The notes under the pieces were generated by a model. It saw only the letters and a program-made list of their open reading frames with translations. It had not been told where the DNA came from and did not search any database. Positions 1-6,702 of a stretch of 7,178 nt of DNA are shown in pieces. This DNA comes from Methyloceanibacter sp. Its GTDB lineage: Bacteria; Pseudomonadota; Alphaproteobacteria; Rhizobiales; Methyloligellaceae. The stretch is taken from the NCBI GenBank assembly GCA_022865725.1, contig JALHTP010000369.1, positions 1 through 7,178 on the forward strand, written 5' to 3'. Made by a program: the position numbers and the translations under genes. Each line of letters opens with the position of its first letter. Position 1 is the stretch's first letter.

Positions 1-1434
1 ACTCCAAATCAGGTTGACAATCCCCTGTTGCATTTCGCTGTTCAGCGAGGTGGCCGAGGCAGAGCCGGGGTTGAAACCGAGCGCATAGGACGGGTAATCT
101 TGCCACGCGAACGAATAGGCGAGGTTGCTGCGCAGCTTCGTTGTCCAGAAGCGGCGGTAGGCTGCGGTCACTCCATGGGTTGGGAGAGCATCGAAATTGA
201 AAGTCGTCAGCGTTCCCGGCAAGCCGATATTCGATAGGGCATCCTGGCCGAAAGTGTTGCCTCCGAAATAACGCCCGATGCCCTCCCCATAATAGGCCAT
301 GCCAATGAGCTGATCCGGGCCGAAAAACCCTGACAGCGCTCGCATCGGTACGGTCGCGGACGCCGCGAGCCCCCAGCCGGCCGTGTCTTTTGTGAGGGCT
401 GGCGGCGCGACGGCCGTGCCGGCGGTGCGGATCGTCAGATCTCGCAGCACACCGCGCACGTCGAAATCCCAGCCTGCATTGCTATATTCTAGGCGGCCAA
501 GCAGGTCCGGCATAGAGTTGAATGCGGGGCTGAGACCACCCTCGACGCTGCTGGTCGGGGTGAAAATCCCGTCGACCGAGGTGTATTGTGTCTCCGGCGT
601 CTCCAACGAGACATAGCCGGTTAAATTCGGAGCCAGCTTTCCGGTCGCACGGATCTGCGGTTGGCGCACGAAGGATTGGTTGAGGTTCGTCGAGTCGATC
701 AAAGTCTCGAACATACCCTCGTTCCACAGGCTGTTTGCTTGGCCGATCAGCACGCGGAATTCATCGGTGCCGAGTTCACCCCAGGCTTGGCGGAGCCGAA
801 AGACAGCGTTGTTGGTGGCCGGCGCGCCGCCTCCGAAATCCCCTTCGAAGCGCGTCTCGAGGGTGCCCAAGTCCGTAAGGGTGAGGGTATCCATACCGAA
901 ACGGCTGAATCTGGCCGTCATGCCGAAATCGCCGCCTTGGAAGTCGGCAGCGCTGTCGTCGAGAGGAATCGTTTGCACCGTCGGCACGTCGGTTTGGTTG
1001 CGGCCATCGAAATCGCCGTACCCGGAGGCCTTTGCAAATCCGTAGAAGCGCACCTCCGATGCTGTGCCGGGCATGCGGATGGAGAGGCCCGGCAGGTCTG
1101 AACGCAAAGCATCCTCGAACTGGGTGCCCATCGGCTCAGGCGGAAGAAGGCCGGGAACGGTCGCACTACCGGGCTCTATTGCGGCCGCGGAAGGGGCGAC
1201 TACAGGGATCGGCGCGGCACGGACGAGACGTTCATCAGCGGCGTCATCTGAACGTCCGACGTTCCGATGGGGAGCCTCAAGCTCGTTCACGCGGCGCTGC
1301 AGCGCTTCGATCTGCAGCTTCATCTCAGCGATCGACGTCTCCTGCATTTCCTCTTTGGAGAGTTCCTTCGCCAGAGCAGGGCTAGCCAGCAATGCGGACC
1401 CCAGGCCAACCAATAAAAACCCGATCCGTAGCAT
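1..1434 (-). CDS. DcaP-family trimeric outer-membrane porin, 3' end cut by window edge
   Basis: This reading frame is open for 478 codons from the ATG at 1434 to the window edge with no stop. Residues 1-22 look like a signal peptide: a basic start, a hydrophobic core and an Ala-Leu-Ala cleavage site. Residues about 26-54 are a heptad-like helix (MKLQIEALQRRVNELEA), followed by a Pro/Ala-rich linker to about 105. The rest reads as alternating beta strands with DcaP-like signatures: VRFYGFAKASGYGDFDG near 128-144, IPLDDSA near 156-162, TARFSRFG near 173-180, LETRFEGDFGGG near 192-203 and FVRQPQIR near 255-262. The visible end, NLIWS, usually lies some tens of residues before the C-terminus in this family, so a short strand segment and the stop are missing. 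DcaP proteins form trimeric outer-membrane channels for small, often carboxylated, solutes; the substrate here is unknown. The start is supported by GGGGGAG 8 nt upstream. The family call is from remembered motifs; a general porin is the alternative. Confidence 0.88.
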   Translation of the reverse strand, partial: MLRIGFLLVGLGSALLASPALAKELSKEEMQETSIAEMKLQIEALQRRVNELEAPHRNVGRSDDAADERLVRAAPIPVVAPSAAAIEPGSATVPGLLPPEPMGTQFEDALRSDLPGLSIRMPGTASEVRFYGFAKASGYGDFDGRNQTDVPTVQTIPLDDSAADFQGGDFGMTARFSRFGMDTLTLTDLGTLETRFEGDFGGGAPATNNAVFRLRQAWGELGTDEFRVLIGQANSLWNEGMFETLIDSTNLNQSFVRQPQIRATGKLAPNLTGYVSLETPETQYTSVDGIFTPTSSVEGGLSPAFNSMPDLLGRLEYSNAGWDFDVRGVLRDLTIRTAGTAVAPPALTKDTAGWGLAASATVPMRALSGFFGPDQLIGMAYYGEGIGRYFGGNTFGQDALSNIGLPGTLTTFNFDALPTHGVTAAYRRFWTTKLRSNLAYSFAWQDYPSYALGFNPGSASATSLNSEMQQGIVNLIWS

Positions 1435-1442
1435 CTCTTATG

Positions 1443-1449
1443 CTCCCCC
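1443..1449 (-). promoter_or_regulatory. Strong ribosome-binding site of the DcaP-like porin gene
   Basis: On the minus strand the bases read GGGGGAG, 8 nt before the ATG at 1434. This fixes the porin start and puts the predicted signal peptide at the very N-terminus. Its strength contrasts with the weak or coupled sites of several genes in the antiporter operon. Confidence 0.7.
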
Positions 1450-1666
1450 ATGTCAGTACCAACACAGCGCTCCTAAGACTCTCAATCAACCCACCCCGCT
1501 ACCACCGGCGCAAGAACTCTGATGAATAATTTCTTGTTGAGGCGTCGGTGTTGCATTTGGGCACCAGGCGCGAACGGACGGCTCTACGGAACTCAACTTC
1601 GAAATCTGTAGAACGGCGGCGACCGCTAGTCGGACGCCACCGTCTGGCTTGCCGATGGGTTTGTGA

Positions 1667-1700
1667 ACAAGCGTCGGAGGAAAACAGTTCTGTCGCTTGT
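1667..1700 (-). repeat. Imperfect inverted repeat just after the mnhD stop codon
   Basis: A perfect 7-base inverted repeat, ACAAGCG (1667-1673) and CGCTTGT (1694-1700), begins 3 nt after the TAA stop of the D-D' gene. Inside it lies a second pair, ACAG (1684-1687) and CTGT (1690-1693), directly adjacent to the 1694-1700 arm. Folded as minus-strand RNA this gives a 7-bp stem with a large one-sided bulge. No U-run follows the outer stem, so it is not a convincing intrinsic terminator. It could be a 3'-end stabilising or attenuating hairpin, or chance. The rest of the 1435-1703 spacer shows no small reading frame or clear sigma-70 promoter that I would defend. Confidence 0.25.
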
Positions 1701-1703
1701 GAA

Positions 1704-4700
1704 TTAACGAAAACCACCGCACGCCGCGTAGAGGACGACGAAGTAGGAGAGGACATAGAACGTATAGGTCTGGCCGTCGCCGGTGTAGATTCGCCGGGTT
1801 GTGTTGGCGAGCGCTGTTGAGCCTGCGGCGACCGCGTCCCAGAAGGAACTCGACAAGGCAGGCGTGAGCGTCACGAAGGCCGGCTTGTAGAAGGCATAAA
1901 AGCCTAGGATGCGCCTCTGGCTGTTCGTCGCTTCGCCGCTCTTCCGTCGAAGCAGCCACAGCACGGCGAACATCAAGGCTGACACAGCGACAGCGGCGGA
2001 CATTACTGGTACCGGGTTCCAATACCCGTAGATCATTTCGAGCGACATGCCGTCCCACACCAACGTCGAGGCGAAATAGGGGTCGATAGCCTCGGAGATC
2101 GGCACGATCAGGAGTTTGGGGAAGAACGACATCACGACAATCCCCAGGATCAACAGATATTGCGAGACGAGGAGCGCCGCCGGCGCCTCGGCAATCTTGC
2201 CGCGCGCGGTCTTGGGCAGATCGAGGAATATCGCCTGAATGAAGCGCGCCATGTAGAGAAACCCGACGAATGTCGCGAGCAGCCCCATCGATATCGGCAC
2301 ATACCACCCTTTCTCCATCATCGCGCTCAGCAGCAGCCATTTGCCGCCGAACCCGGCGAGCGGCGGCAGGCCCGACATGGCCACGATGGCGATCGCCGCT
2401 GCTGCAAAGGTAAAGGGCATGCGAGGCGCGAGACCGCCGAGATCGGCGAATGTGCGCGCGCCTGTCCGGAGAATGATCGCGGCGGCGACGAGGAACAGAA
2501 TTCCTTTGGTCATGAGATGGTTGGCGGTGAGGTAGAGTGCGGTGACCCAGCCGAGATGGCTCATCAACGCAATCGCCGTCACGATGTAGCCGAGCTGACT
2601 CATGCTGGAATAGGCCAGCATCCGTTTCATATCATCCTGCTGGACCGCGAGTATGGCGCCGGCCAGGGCCGTGAGCATGCCTATCCATCCGAGCCCATGT
2701 GCGAGAGTTAAGTCCGCCTCGGAGCGTATTGCGGCATAGGTCCCGACCATGAGTCCGAAGATCGGCACCTTGCTCACAACCGCCGACAGTATCGCCGACA
2801 CATCGTCTTCAGCCTCGGCGTAAGCGCCCGGTAGCCAAACATGCACACCGATGGTTCCCGCCTTGATGAGGAAGCCGGTCGCGAGTAGGGCAAACACCAC
2901 ACCGGTGCCTTTGCCAGAGGTCAGCAGCGCGGCGAGCGCCTCGCTTCCCGTCGCGGCGTGCGCCATCGCAAATCCGGCAAGCAGGAAATACCCGGCGGCA
3001 AGCGAGAAGATCAGATAGCTGAAGGCATCGGCAACTGCCTGGCGCCGGCGCGCGATCAGGAAATACGAGGAGAGGGTTACTAGTTCGAACAGGAAAAAGA
3101 ACTCGAGGCTGGTCGAGGCATGTGGCAATCCGGCCAATGAGAGCAGCAATACGGCGAGCAAAGGATAGAACCCCGGCCGGTTATCGCCGCGATAGAGGCA
3201 GGCAATCGTCAGCGTCAAGCTGCCGCCAAATAACAGCACGGCGAACAGAAAGTTGATGCCGGACATGCCCCGGATAATCCAGTACGCATCCAGCGCCAGA
3301 AGGACGAACACGAGCACGGCCTTGGCGCGTCCGGGAAGTCCGTCGAGCAGGTAGGCGGCGGCGCCGGCGGCAAGCGGAACAGCGACCCAGAGCGAGTTCA
3401 AGCCGGCGAGCCTTGCCACGCCATAGCCGCAGACAAAGAGCAGCAGTGAGGCCCCAAGGACTGGCAGCAAGCTAAGAGGGTCACGCCCGGATGCGCTGCT
3501 GTCGGTGGGGCGGTGCAGGCTCTGGCCGAACCAGCGGAAGAGATAGGCAGCCTCGAGCAGCGACCCCAGCAGCACCAGCGCGATCCACACATAGCCTCCG
3601 CCGGACGCAAGCGCGAAGATCAACTGCCACTTCGCCCAAAACGCGGGGAAGGGGGGCAAACCGGCGATAGCGCAAAGCAGAAGGCCGAAGACGAATATCG
3701 CGGCTTTATCACCTGCCACCGACCAGTCTTTGATGTTCTGCTTGCCGGCATATCCCGCAAGCCAAAACAAGCCGGCCTTGGCGAGAAGGTGATTGACGAA
3801 CAGACCCCCGACGACCAAGGGAATTGAAGCTTCGGCATCTAGCAAATGCAGGAGCGCCAGGGCCATGGACACAAGCCCCATCTGCCCGACTGAGGAATAG
3901 CCGAGCAGACGCTGCGCGTTGGTTTGGGCGAGGCCAATCAGATTGGAGGCAACGAACGTCGCGGCGCCGAGGATGGCTATGACCTCGGCATGGTTCTCGA
4001 AGAGCGGAAACAGATTGTAGAGAGCAAAGAAAACGCCCGCTGACACGCCGGTCGCGATGAGAGACGCGACGCTGCTAGGGGCGGTTTCATAGACATCGAG
4101 CCCCCAACCGTTCGCCGGAAATGGCTTCAGCTCAAGCAGCAAGCACGCGAGCAGGAGCATCAGCGCGGCAAACCCAACCGGCCCCTCGATGGCCGCGCGA
4201 TTGGCGATTAGGTCGTCGATGTTCAGCATGCCGGTCACCGCATAGAGCAGCATCGTGCCGAGCAGAAACAAGGTCGAGGCGACGATCGTGGCCATCAGAA
4301 ACTTGAATGCCGCCGATAGGGCCGCCGTCGTGCTCCCGAGACTGAGCAGGCCGTATGTGGCGATCGAGACGATCTCAAGAAAAACGAAGAGATTGAACAT
4401 GTCCCGGGTCATCACCATGCCCTGGATGCCGGTCACGATCACCAGATAGAGCAGCATTACCGCGTATTTCTCGCGCACGAAGTAGAACGCGCCGAGAAGG
4501 CCGATGAGGTTGACGCTGGTCGCTGCGAAAGCCTCGGCGAGACCCATGCGGAGATTGATCGAGTAAGGAGGCGTCGAGCCTCCGGTCAGGATCTCGATCG
4601 GTTCGGCGCCGTAGAACAGGCGAACCGCGCAAAACACCGAGATCAGCGTCATCGCTGCCAGTACCGCGATGAAGCCCGCGACGACCCACGTCTTCCCCAG

Positions 4701-4781
4701 CCGGTTTAGAAGGGGGATCAGAAAACCGCCGCCCAAGCCCAAGATGAAGATATTGAGCGGGTGAAGGAGGTTCCCTACCAT
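1704..4781 (-). CDS. mnhD: Tandem MrpD-MrpD' fusion: Mrp/Mnh antiporter subunit with two proton-channel modules
   Basis: This 1025-residue inner-membrane protein is about twice the length of a normal MrpD (about 500). It contains two Proton_antipo_M (NuoL/M/N-like) modules. Module 1 (about 1-460) has FNLFVFLE with Glu136 in the TM5 position, LELKPFP with Lys219, LLGYSSVGQMGL near 292-303, NHLLAKAG with Lys335, and AGLPPFPAFWAKW with Lys384. Module 2 (about 463-945) repeats the set: FLFELVTLSSY with Glu566, FLIKAG with Lys640, MLAYSSMSQLGY near 721-732, NHLMTKG with Lys759, and SGLPPLAGFGGKW with Lys814. In this family the Glu/Lys residues carry protons along a membrane channel driving cation exchange. 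A tail (about 950-1025) ends in TRRIYTGDGQTYTFYVLSYF followed by a last hydrophobic stretch, like NuoL/HyfB-type ends. The ATG at 4781 overlaps the mnhC stop by 7 nt and has only a weak GGA upstream, suggesting coupled translation. No stop or frameshift lies between modules. Confidence 0.95.
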   Translation of the reverse strand: MVGNLLHPLNIFILGLGGGFLIPLLNRLGKTWVVAGFIAVLAAMTLISVFCAVRLFYGAEPIEILTGGSTPPYSINLRMGLAEAFAATSVNLIGLLGAFYFVREKYAVMLLYLVIVTGIQGMVMTRDMFNLFVFLEIVSIATYGLLSLGSTTAALSAAFKFLMATIVASTLFLLGTMLLYAVTGMLNIDDLIANRAAIEGPVGFAALMLLLACLLLELKPFPANGWGLDVYETAPSSVASLIATGVSAGVFFALYNLFPLFENHAEVIAILGAATFVASNLIGLAQTNAQRLLGYSSVGQMGLVSMALALLHLLDAEASIPLVVGGLFVNHLLAKAGLFWLAGYAGKQNIKDWSVAGDKAAIFVFGLLLCAIAGLPPFPAFWAKWQLIFALASGGGYVWIALVLLGSLLEAAYLFRWFGQSLHRPTDSSASGRDPLSLLPVLGASLLLFVCGYGVARLAGLNSLWVAVPLAAGAAAYLLDGLPGRAKAVLVFVLLALDAYWIIRGMSGINFLFAVLLFGGSLTLTIACLYRGDNRPGFYPLLAVLLLSLAGLPHASTSLEFFFLFELVTLSSYFLIARRRQAVADAFSYLIFSLAAGYFLLAGFAMAHAATGSEALAALLTSGKGTGVVFALLATGFLIKAGTIGVHVWLPGAYAEAEDDVSAILSAVVSKVPIFGLMVGTYAAIRSEADLTLAHGLGWIGMLTALAGAILAVQQDDMKRMLAYSSMSQLGYIVTAIALMSHLGWVTALYLTANHLMTKGILFLVAAAIILRTGARTFADLGGLAPRMPFTFAAAAIAIVAMSGLPPLAGFGGKWLLLSAMMEKGWYVPISMGLLATFVGFLYMARFIQAIFLDLPKTARGKIAEAPAALLVSQYLLILGIVVMSFFPKLLIVPISEAIDPYFASTLVWDGMSLEMIYGYWNPVPVMSAAVAVSALMFAVLWLLRRKSGEATNSQRRILGFYAFYKPAFVTLTPALSSSFWDAVAAGSTALANTTRRIYTGDGQTYTFYVLSYFVVLYAACGGFR

Positions 4782-5137
4782 TTCGAGTCCGTGAAGGCGT
4801 CGATCGATAGCGTTTGCTTCGCTTGGTAGAGGCGGATCGCATAGGCCAGCATGACGGCGGTCACCGCGAGGCCGATGACGATCGCCGTCACGGCCAGCGC
4901 CGAGGGTATAGGGTCGACCGAGCGTGTCGCCGCCTCGGCCAGACTCAAGCCGCTATCGATGATGGGCGCCGTCCCGTTGCCGACATAGCCGATCGCGATG
5001 ATGACGAGATGGCTGCCTGTGCCCATGAGCGCGAACCCGATAATGATTCGCAAGATATCGCGGTGGGTCAGCATGCCCCAGATCCCGATCAAGACCAGGA
5101 TCAACCCGGTAGACAGAACGATGCTCGCGATCGTCAC
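4775..5137 (-). CDS. mnhC: Mrp/Mnh antiporter subunit C (NuoK-like)
   Basis: This 120-residue protein is the small NuoK-like subunit of the Mrp complex and packs beside the D-type channel in the inner membrane. Three hydrophobic helices are visible at about 4-24, 28-51 and 78-103. The family signature is clear: GTAPIID near 55-61, then DPIPSALAVTAIVIGLAVTAV near 75-94, the region matching the conserved NuoK/MrpC helix. Length fits MrpC (about 110-120). It starts with GTG at 5137, chosen because GGAGG lies 6 nt upstream and no ATG at the N-terminus is in frame. It follows the MbhE-MnhB gene by 23 nt, and its TAG stop is buried in the start of the D-D' gene (ATGGTAG), so the two are probably translated in coupled fashion. 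A polar tail of about 17 residues follows the last helix. Confidence 0.94.
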   Translation of the reverse strand: MTIASIVLSTGLILVLIGIWGMLTHRDILRIIIGFALMGTGSHLVIIAIGYVGNGTAPIIDSGLSLAEAATRSVDPIPSALAVTAIVIGLAVTAVMLAYAIRLYQAKQTLSIDAFTDSKW

Positions 5138-5143
5138 AACGCC

Positions 5144-5148
5144 CCTCC
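5144..5148 (-). promoter_or_regulatory. Ribosome-binding site deciding the GTG start of mnhC
   Basis: GGAGG on the minus strand (within GGAGGGG, 5142-5148) lies 6 nt before the GTG at 5137. It sits in the 23-nt gap after the MbhE-MnhB stop and is the best Shine-Dalgarno site in the antiporter operon. It gives the C and coupled D-D' genes a fresh ribosome entry point. Confidence 0.7.
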
Positions 5149-5160
5149 GATTTGCGGCGA

Positions 5161-5865
5161 TCAGGCTCTGAACCGCTCGATGATGACGCTTAGCTCGCAG
5201 CCGACCTTCACGCCGAGCAGGACGGACAGGACAGGGATCGCGCCGGCGCTGAAGAAGGCGCCGAACTCTCCGAGCGGCAGCACCCGATTGTCCAGGAAGC
5301 CGCCGGCCAGAATGATGCCCGCGATGCCGACAACCACGATGAGCAATCCTGCGAGCGACTCAATGACACTGAGATGCGCGAGCTTGATCCGATAGTCGGG
5401 CTTGGCGAGCAGCAAGAGCAGCACGCAGGACGCCATCACCGCGCCGCCCTGAAAGCCGCCACCCGGTCCGAGATGCCCGTGCATCACGATATAGGCGGCG
5501 AAGAGCGCGATCAGGGGAACGAGAATGTCCGCGCCGTTCCGCACGATCTCCGTCGATGGCGTCTCCTTCAGCGACTCCCGTATTCTCGCCCGCACCTCGT
5601 TGCGCTCCTTACCGTCCGCGCCGAGCAGAAGCCCGACGCCCGCAGCCACCATGAACAGAACCGAGACCTCACCGAGCGTGTCGAAAACGCGGTAAGTCAA
5701 TAGAATCCCGGTGATAACGTTGGGAGCGCCGAGCTCGCGTGGAACGAGATCCACGTAAGCTGCCGCCAACTCCGGCAGCGAACTGCGCTGACCAAAGTTG
5801 ACGACGATGGTCGCGAAGATGACGCCGAGCAAGGCGATTAGGACGATAGCCGTCCCGCGCCGCAT
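5161..5865 (-). CDS. mnhB: MbhE-MnhB fusion subunit of the Mrp/Mnh antiporter
   Basis: The protein has 234 residues from the ATG at 5865, longer than a lone MrpB (about 140). The N-terminal part (about 1-85) holds two membrane segments and the motif NVITGILLTYRVFDTLGE, matching MbhE and the far C-terminus of classical MrpA, where an FDTLGE motif is typical. A charged link (about 86-108) leads to the MrpB domain (about 109-225), marked by HGHLGPGGGFQGGAV near residue 130 and further helices. MrpB is an integral subunit needed for complex assembly and cation exchange; MbhE-type segments lie next to it in solved Mrp/Mbh structures. The gene begins in a GTGATG cluster at the mnhG stop: ATG overlaps it by 1 nt (TGATG), and GTG at 5868 would add one residue. 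GGAG at 5875-5878 is 9 nt from ATG and 6 nt from GTG, so both are possible. Confidence 0.93.
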   Translation of the reverse strand: MRRGTAIVLIALLGVIFATIVVNFGQRSSLPELAAAYVDLVPRELGAPNVITGILLTYRVFDTLGEVSVLFMVAAGVGLLLGADGKERNEVRARIRESLKETPSTEIVRNGADILVPLIALFAAYIVMHGHLGPGGGFQGGAVMASCVLLLLLAKPDYRIKLAHLSVIESLAGLLIVVVGIAGIILAGGFLDNRVLPLGEFGAFFSAGAIPVLSVLLGVKVGCELSVIIERFRA

Positions 5866-6194
5866 CACGCTTCGCTCCGTTTCCGGTCCGCGCGCGATGC
5901 ATCTGCCGCAGGCGATTGCGCCGGGTGCAGAATTGCATTTGCGGCGCGGGCGAGCGCGTGCGAAGAGATCGGATTGGTCATCAGCACGAAGTAAGCGATG
6001 ATCAGCAGCTTTAGGCTCCAGTCGGGATGGTAGAAGGCGATCCCCACCAGCACCAGTGTGTTGCCTAGCGTGGAGGCCTTCGTACCCGCTTGGATTCGTG
6101 TGAAGGCGTCGGGCATGCGGAGCATGCCGAGACCGGCGGAGAACAGAAACACCGCGCCGATCAGAATGGTGATGCTGCCGATGAGCTCGGCCAT
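5865..6194 (-). CDS. mnhG: Mrp/Mnh antiporter subunit G
   Basis: This 109-residue small membrane subunit (MbhC equivalent) has three hydrophobic segments at about 4-24, 43-57 and 61-75. The family signature GMLRMPDAFTRIQAGTKAST begins at residue 23 and is followed by LG, close to the usual G-LR-PD-xxR-A-TK pattern. NPISSHALARAA near 74-85 matches the conserved end of MrpG, and a polar Ala/Ser/Arg-rich tail follows. The reading frame stays open upstream to 6410, but that stretch overlaps the MbhD-like gene. I choose the ATG at 6194 because it forms TGATG with the upstream stop, gives the normal MrpG length and N-terminus, and has GAGGGAG (6197-6203) just before it. The GTG directly before this ATG is a possible alternative. 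The 3' end overlaps the MbhE-MnhB start. Confidence 0.93.
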   Translation of the reverse strand: MAELIGSITILIGAVFLFSAGLGMLRMPDAFTRIQAGTKASTLGNTLVLVGIAFYHPDWSLKLLIIAYFVLMTNPISSHALARAANAILHPAQSPAADASRADRKRSEA

Positions 6195-6436
6195 CACTCC
6201 CTCGCGTTCCTGGTTTTGTGGATGGCGTAGAGGAAGATGATCGTCGACAGGCCGGACCCGATCGACGCTTCCGTCATGGCGACATCCGGCGCGCCAAGCA
6301 GGAGGTAGCAGACGGCGGCGAACAGGCTCGCAAGTCCGGCGCTGACCGAAGCGGCCAGGAGACTCTTGAGACGCACGGCAAGGAGTCCGCTTGCCAGTAT
6401 ACCGCCGCACAGCAGATAGACCAGAAGCTCAAGCAT
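6194..6436 (-). CDS. MbhD-like (DUF4040) small antiporter subunit, equivalent to a piece of MrpA
   Basis: This 80-residue membrane protein has three hydrophobic segments at about 2-20, 26-47 and 57-71. The motif LLLGAPDVAMTEASIGSGLS (about 45-64) is characteristic of MbhD/DUF4040, the segment that in classical MrpA lies after the NuoL-like core (there often APD-A-TQ). In Mbh- and Mrp-type complexes this helix bundle helps connect the channel subunits laterally. Here it is a free-standing protein between mnhF and mnhG. The ATG at 6436 lies 5 nt after the mnhF stop with no convincing Shine-Dalgarno site, so translation is probably coupled to mnhF. The TGA stop shares one base with the mnhG ATG. 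It could easily be labelled MnhB-related or hypothetical in automated annotation; the APD-x3-TEA motif supports the MbhD call. Confidence 0.88.
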   Translation of the reverse strand: MLELLVYLLCGGILASGLLAVRLKSLLAASVSAGLASLFAAVCYLLLGAPDVAMTEASIGSGLSTIIFLYAIHKTRNARE

Positions 6437-6441
6437 GAAAG

Positions 6442-6702
6442 CTACAAACCCCGCTCAAGGTAGCGCGCGACGGCAAGGACGGCGAGAAAGCTCAGCACGC
6501 CATAGACCAGCGCGGCGTCCAGATAGATGAACCTCTCCGCCACCAACCCGTAGAGGGCCATCGTCGAGATGGAGACAATCGTGAGCGCGTCGACGGCAGC
6601 GATGCGGTCGATGACCGTAGGACCAAGCGCGAGGCGCAGTACGCCAAAGCCGATGCCGCAAAAAATGAGGACCGCGGCCGCCATGAGGATGTAATCAGCC
6701 AA
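6442..6702 (-). CDS. mnhF: Mrp/Mnh antiporter subunit F, predicted TTG start
   Basis: This 86-residue small membrane subunit (MbhB equivalent) has three helices: after the short N-terminus, in the middle, and near the C-terminus. The signature LALGPTVIDRIAAVDAL matches the conserved RGP-x3-DR-xAxD pattern of MrpF; YLDAALVYGVLSFLAVLAVARYLE forms the third helix region. The frame is open upstream to 6801, but that part overlaps mnhE and looks nothing like MrpF. A TTG at 6702 gives the normal MrpF length and has GGAG (6710-6713) 7 nt upstream. The next candidate, the ATG at 6684, lacks a ribosome-binding site and would remove part of the first helix. With the TTG start the gene overlaps mnhE by 8 nt. 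It ends 5 nt before the MbhD-like gene. Confidence 0.92.
   Translation of the reverse strand: MADYILMAAAVLIFCGIGFGVLRLALGPTVIDRIAAVDALTIVSISTMALYGLVAERFIYLDAALVYGVLSFLAVLAVARYLERGL

Noticed and set aside
661..1101. Open frame of 146 codons on the plus strand
   Set aside because: It is antisense to the DcaP-like porin, which has a signal peptide, family motifs and a strong ribosome-binding site; the plus-strand frame has none.
1547..1565. Possible sigma-54 promoter (CTGGTGCCCAAATGCA on the minus strand)
   Set aside because: The GG and GC elements are separated by 9 nt instead of the required 10, and the flanking bases match the consensus poorly.
1667..1700. Intrinsic (Rho-independent) terminator after the antiporter operon
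   Set aside because: The stem is only 7 bp with a large bulge, is not GC-rich, and no U-run follows it; the inner 4-bp pair before TTTT has only a two-base loop.
1486..2340. Open frame of 284 codons on the minus strand
   Set aside because: It lies largely inside the D-D' gene in another frame, has an Arg/Asp-rich low-complexity composition typical of GC-rich shadow frames, and shows no domain-like pattern.
2160..2711. Open frame of 183 codons on the plus strand
   Set aside because: It is antisense to the well-supported D-D' gene, rich in Arg, Glu, Gln and His, without recognisable motifs or a ribosome-binding argument.
3220..3480. Possibility that the D-D' fusion is two genes joined by a sequencing error
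   Set aside because: The frame is continuous, the junction region is hydrophobic and coding-like throughout, and there is no internal start with a ribosome-binding site that would suit a separate second gene. Only reads could exclude an error completely.
4814..5395. Open frame of 193 codons on the plus strand
   Set aside because: It is antisense to mnhC and the MbhE-MnhB gene and its Asp/Arg/Gln-rich product is typical of a shadow frame.
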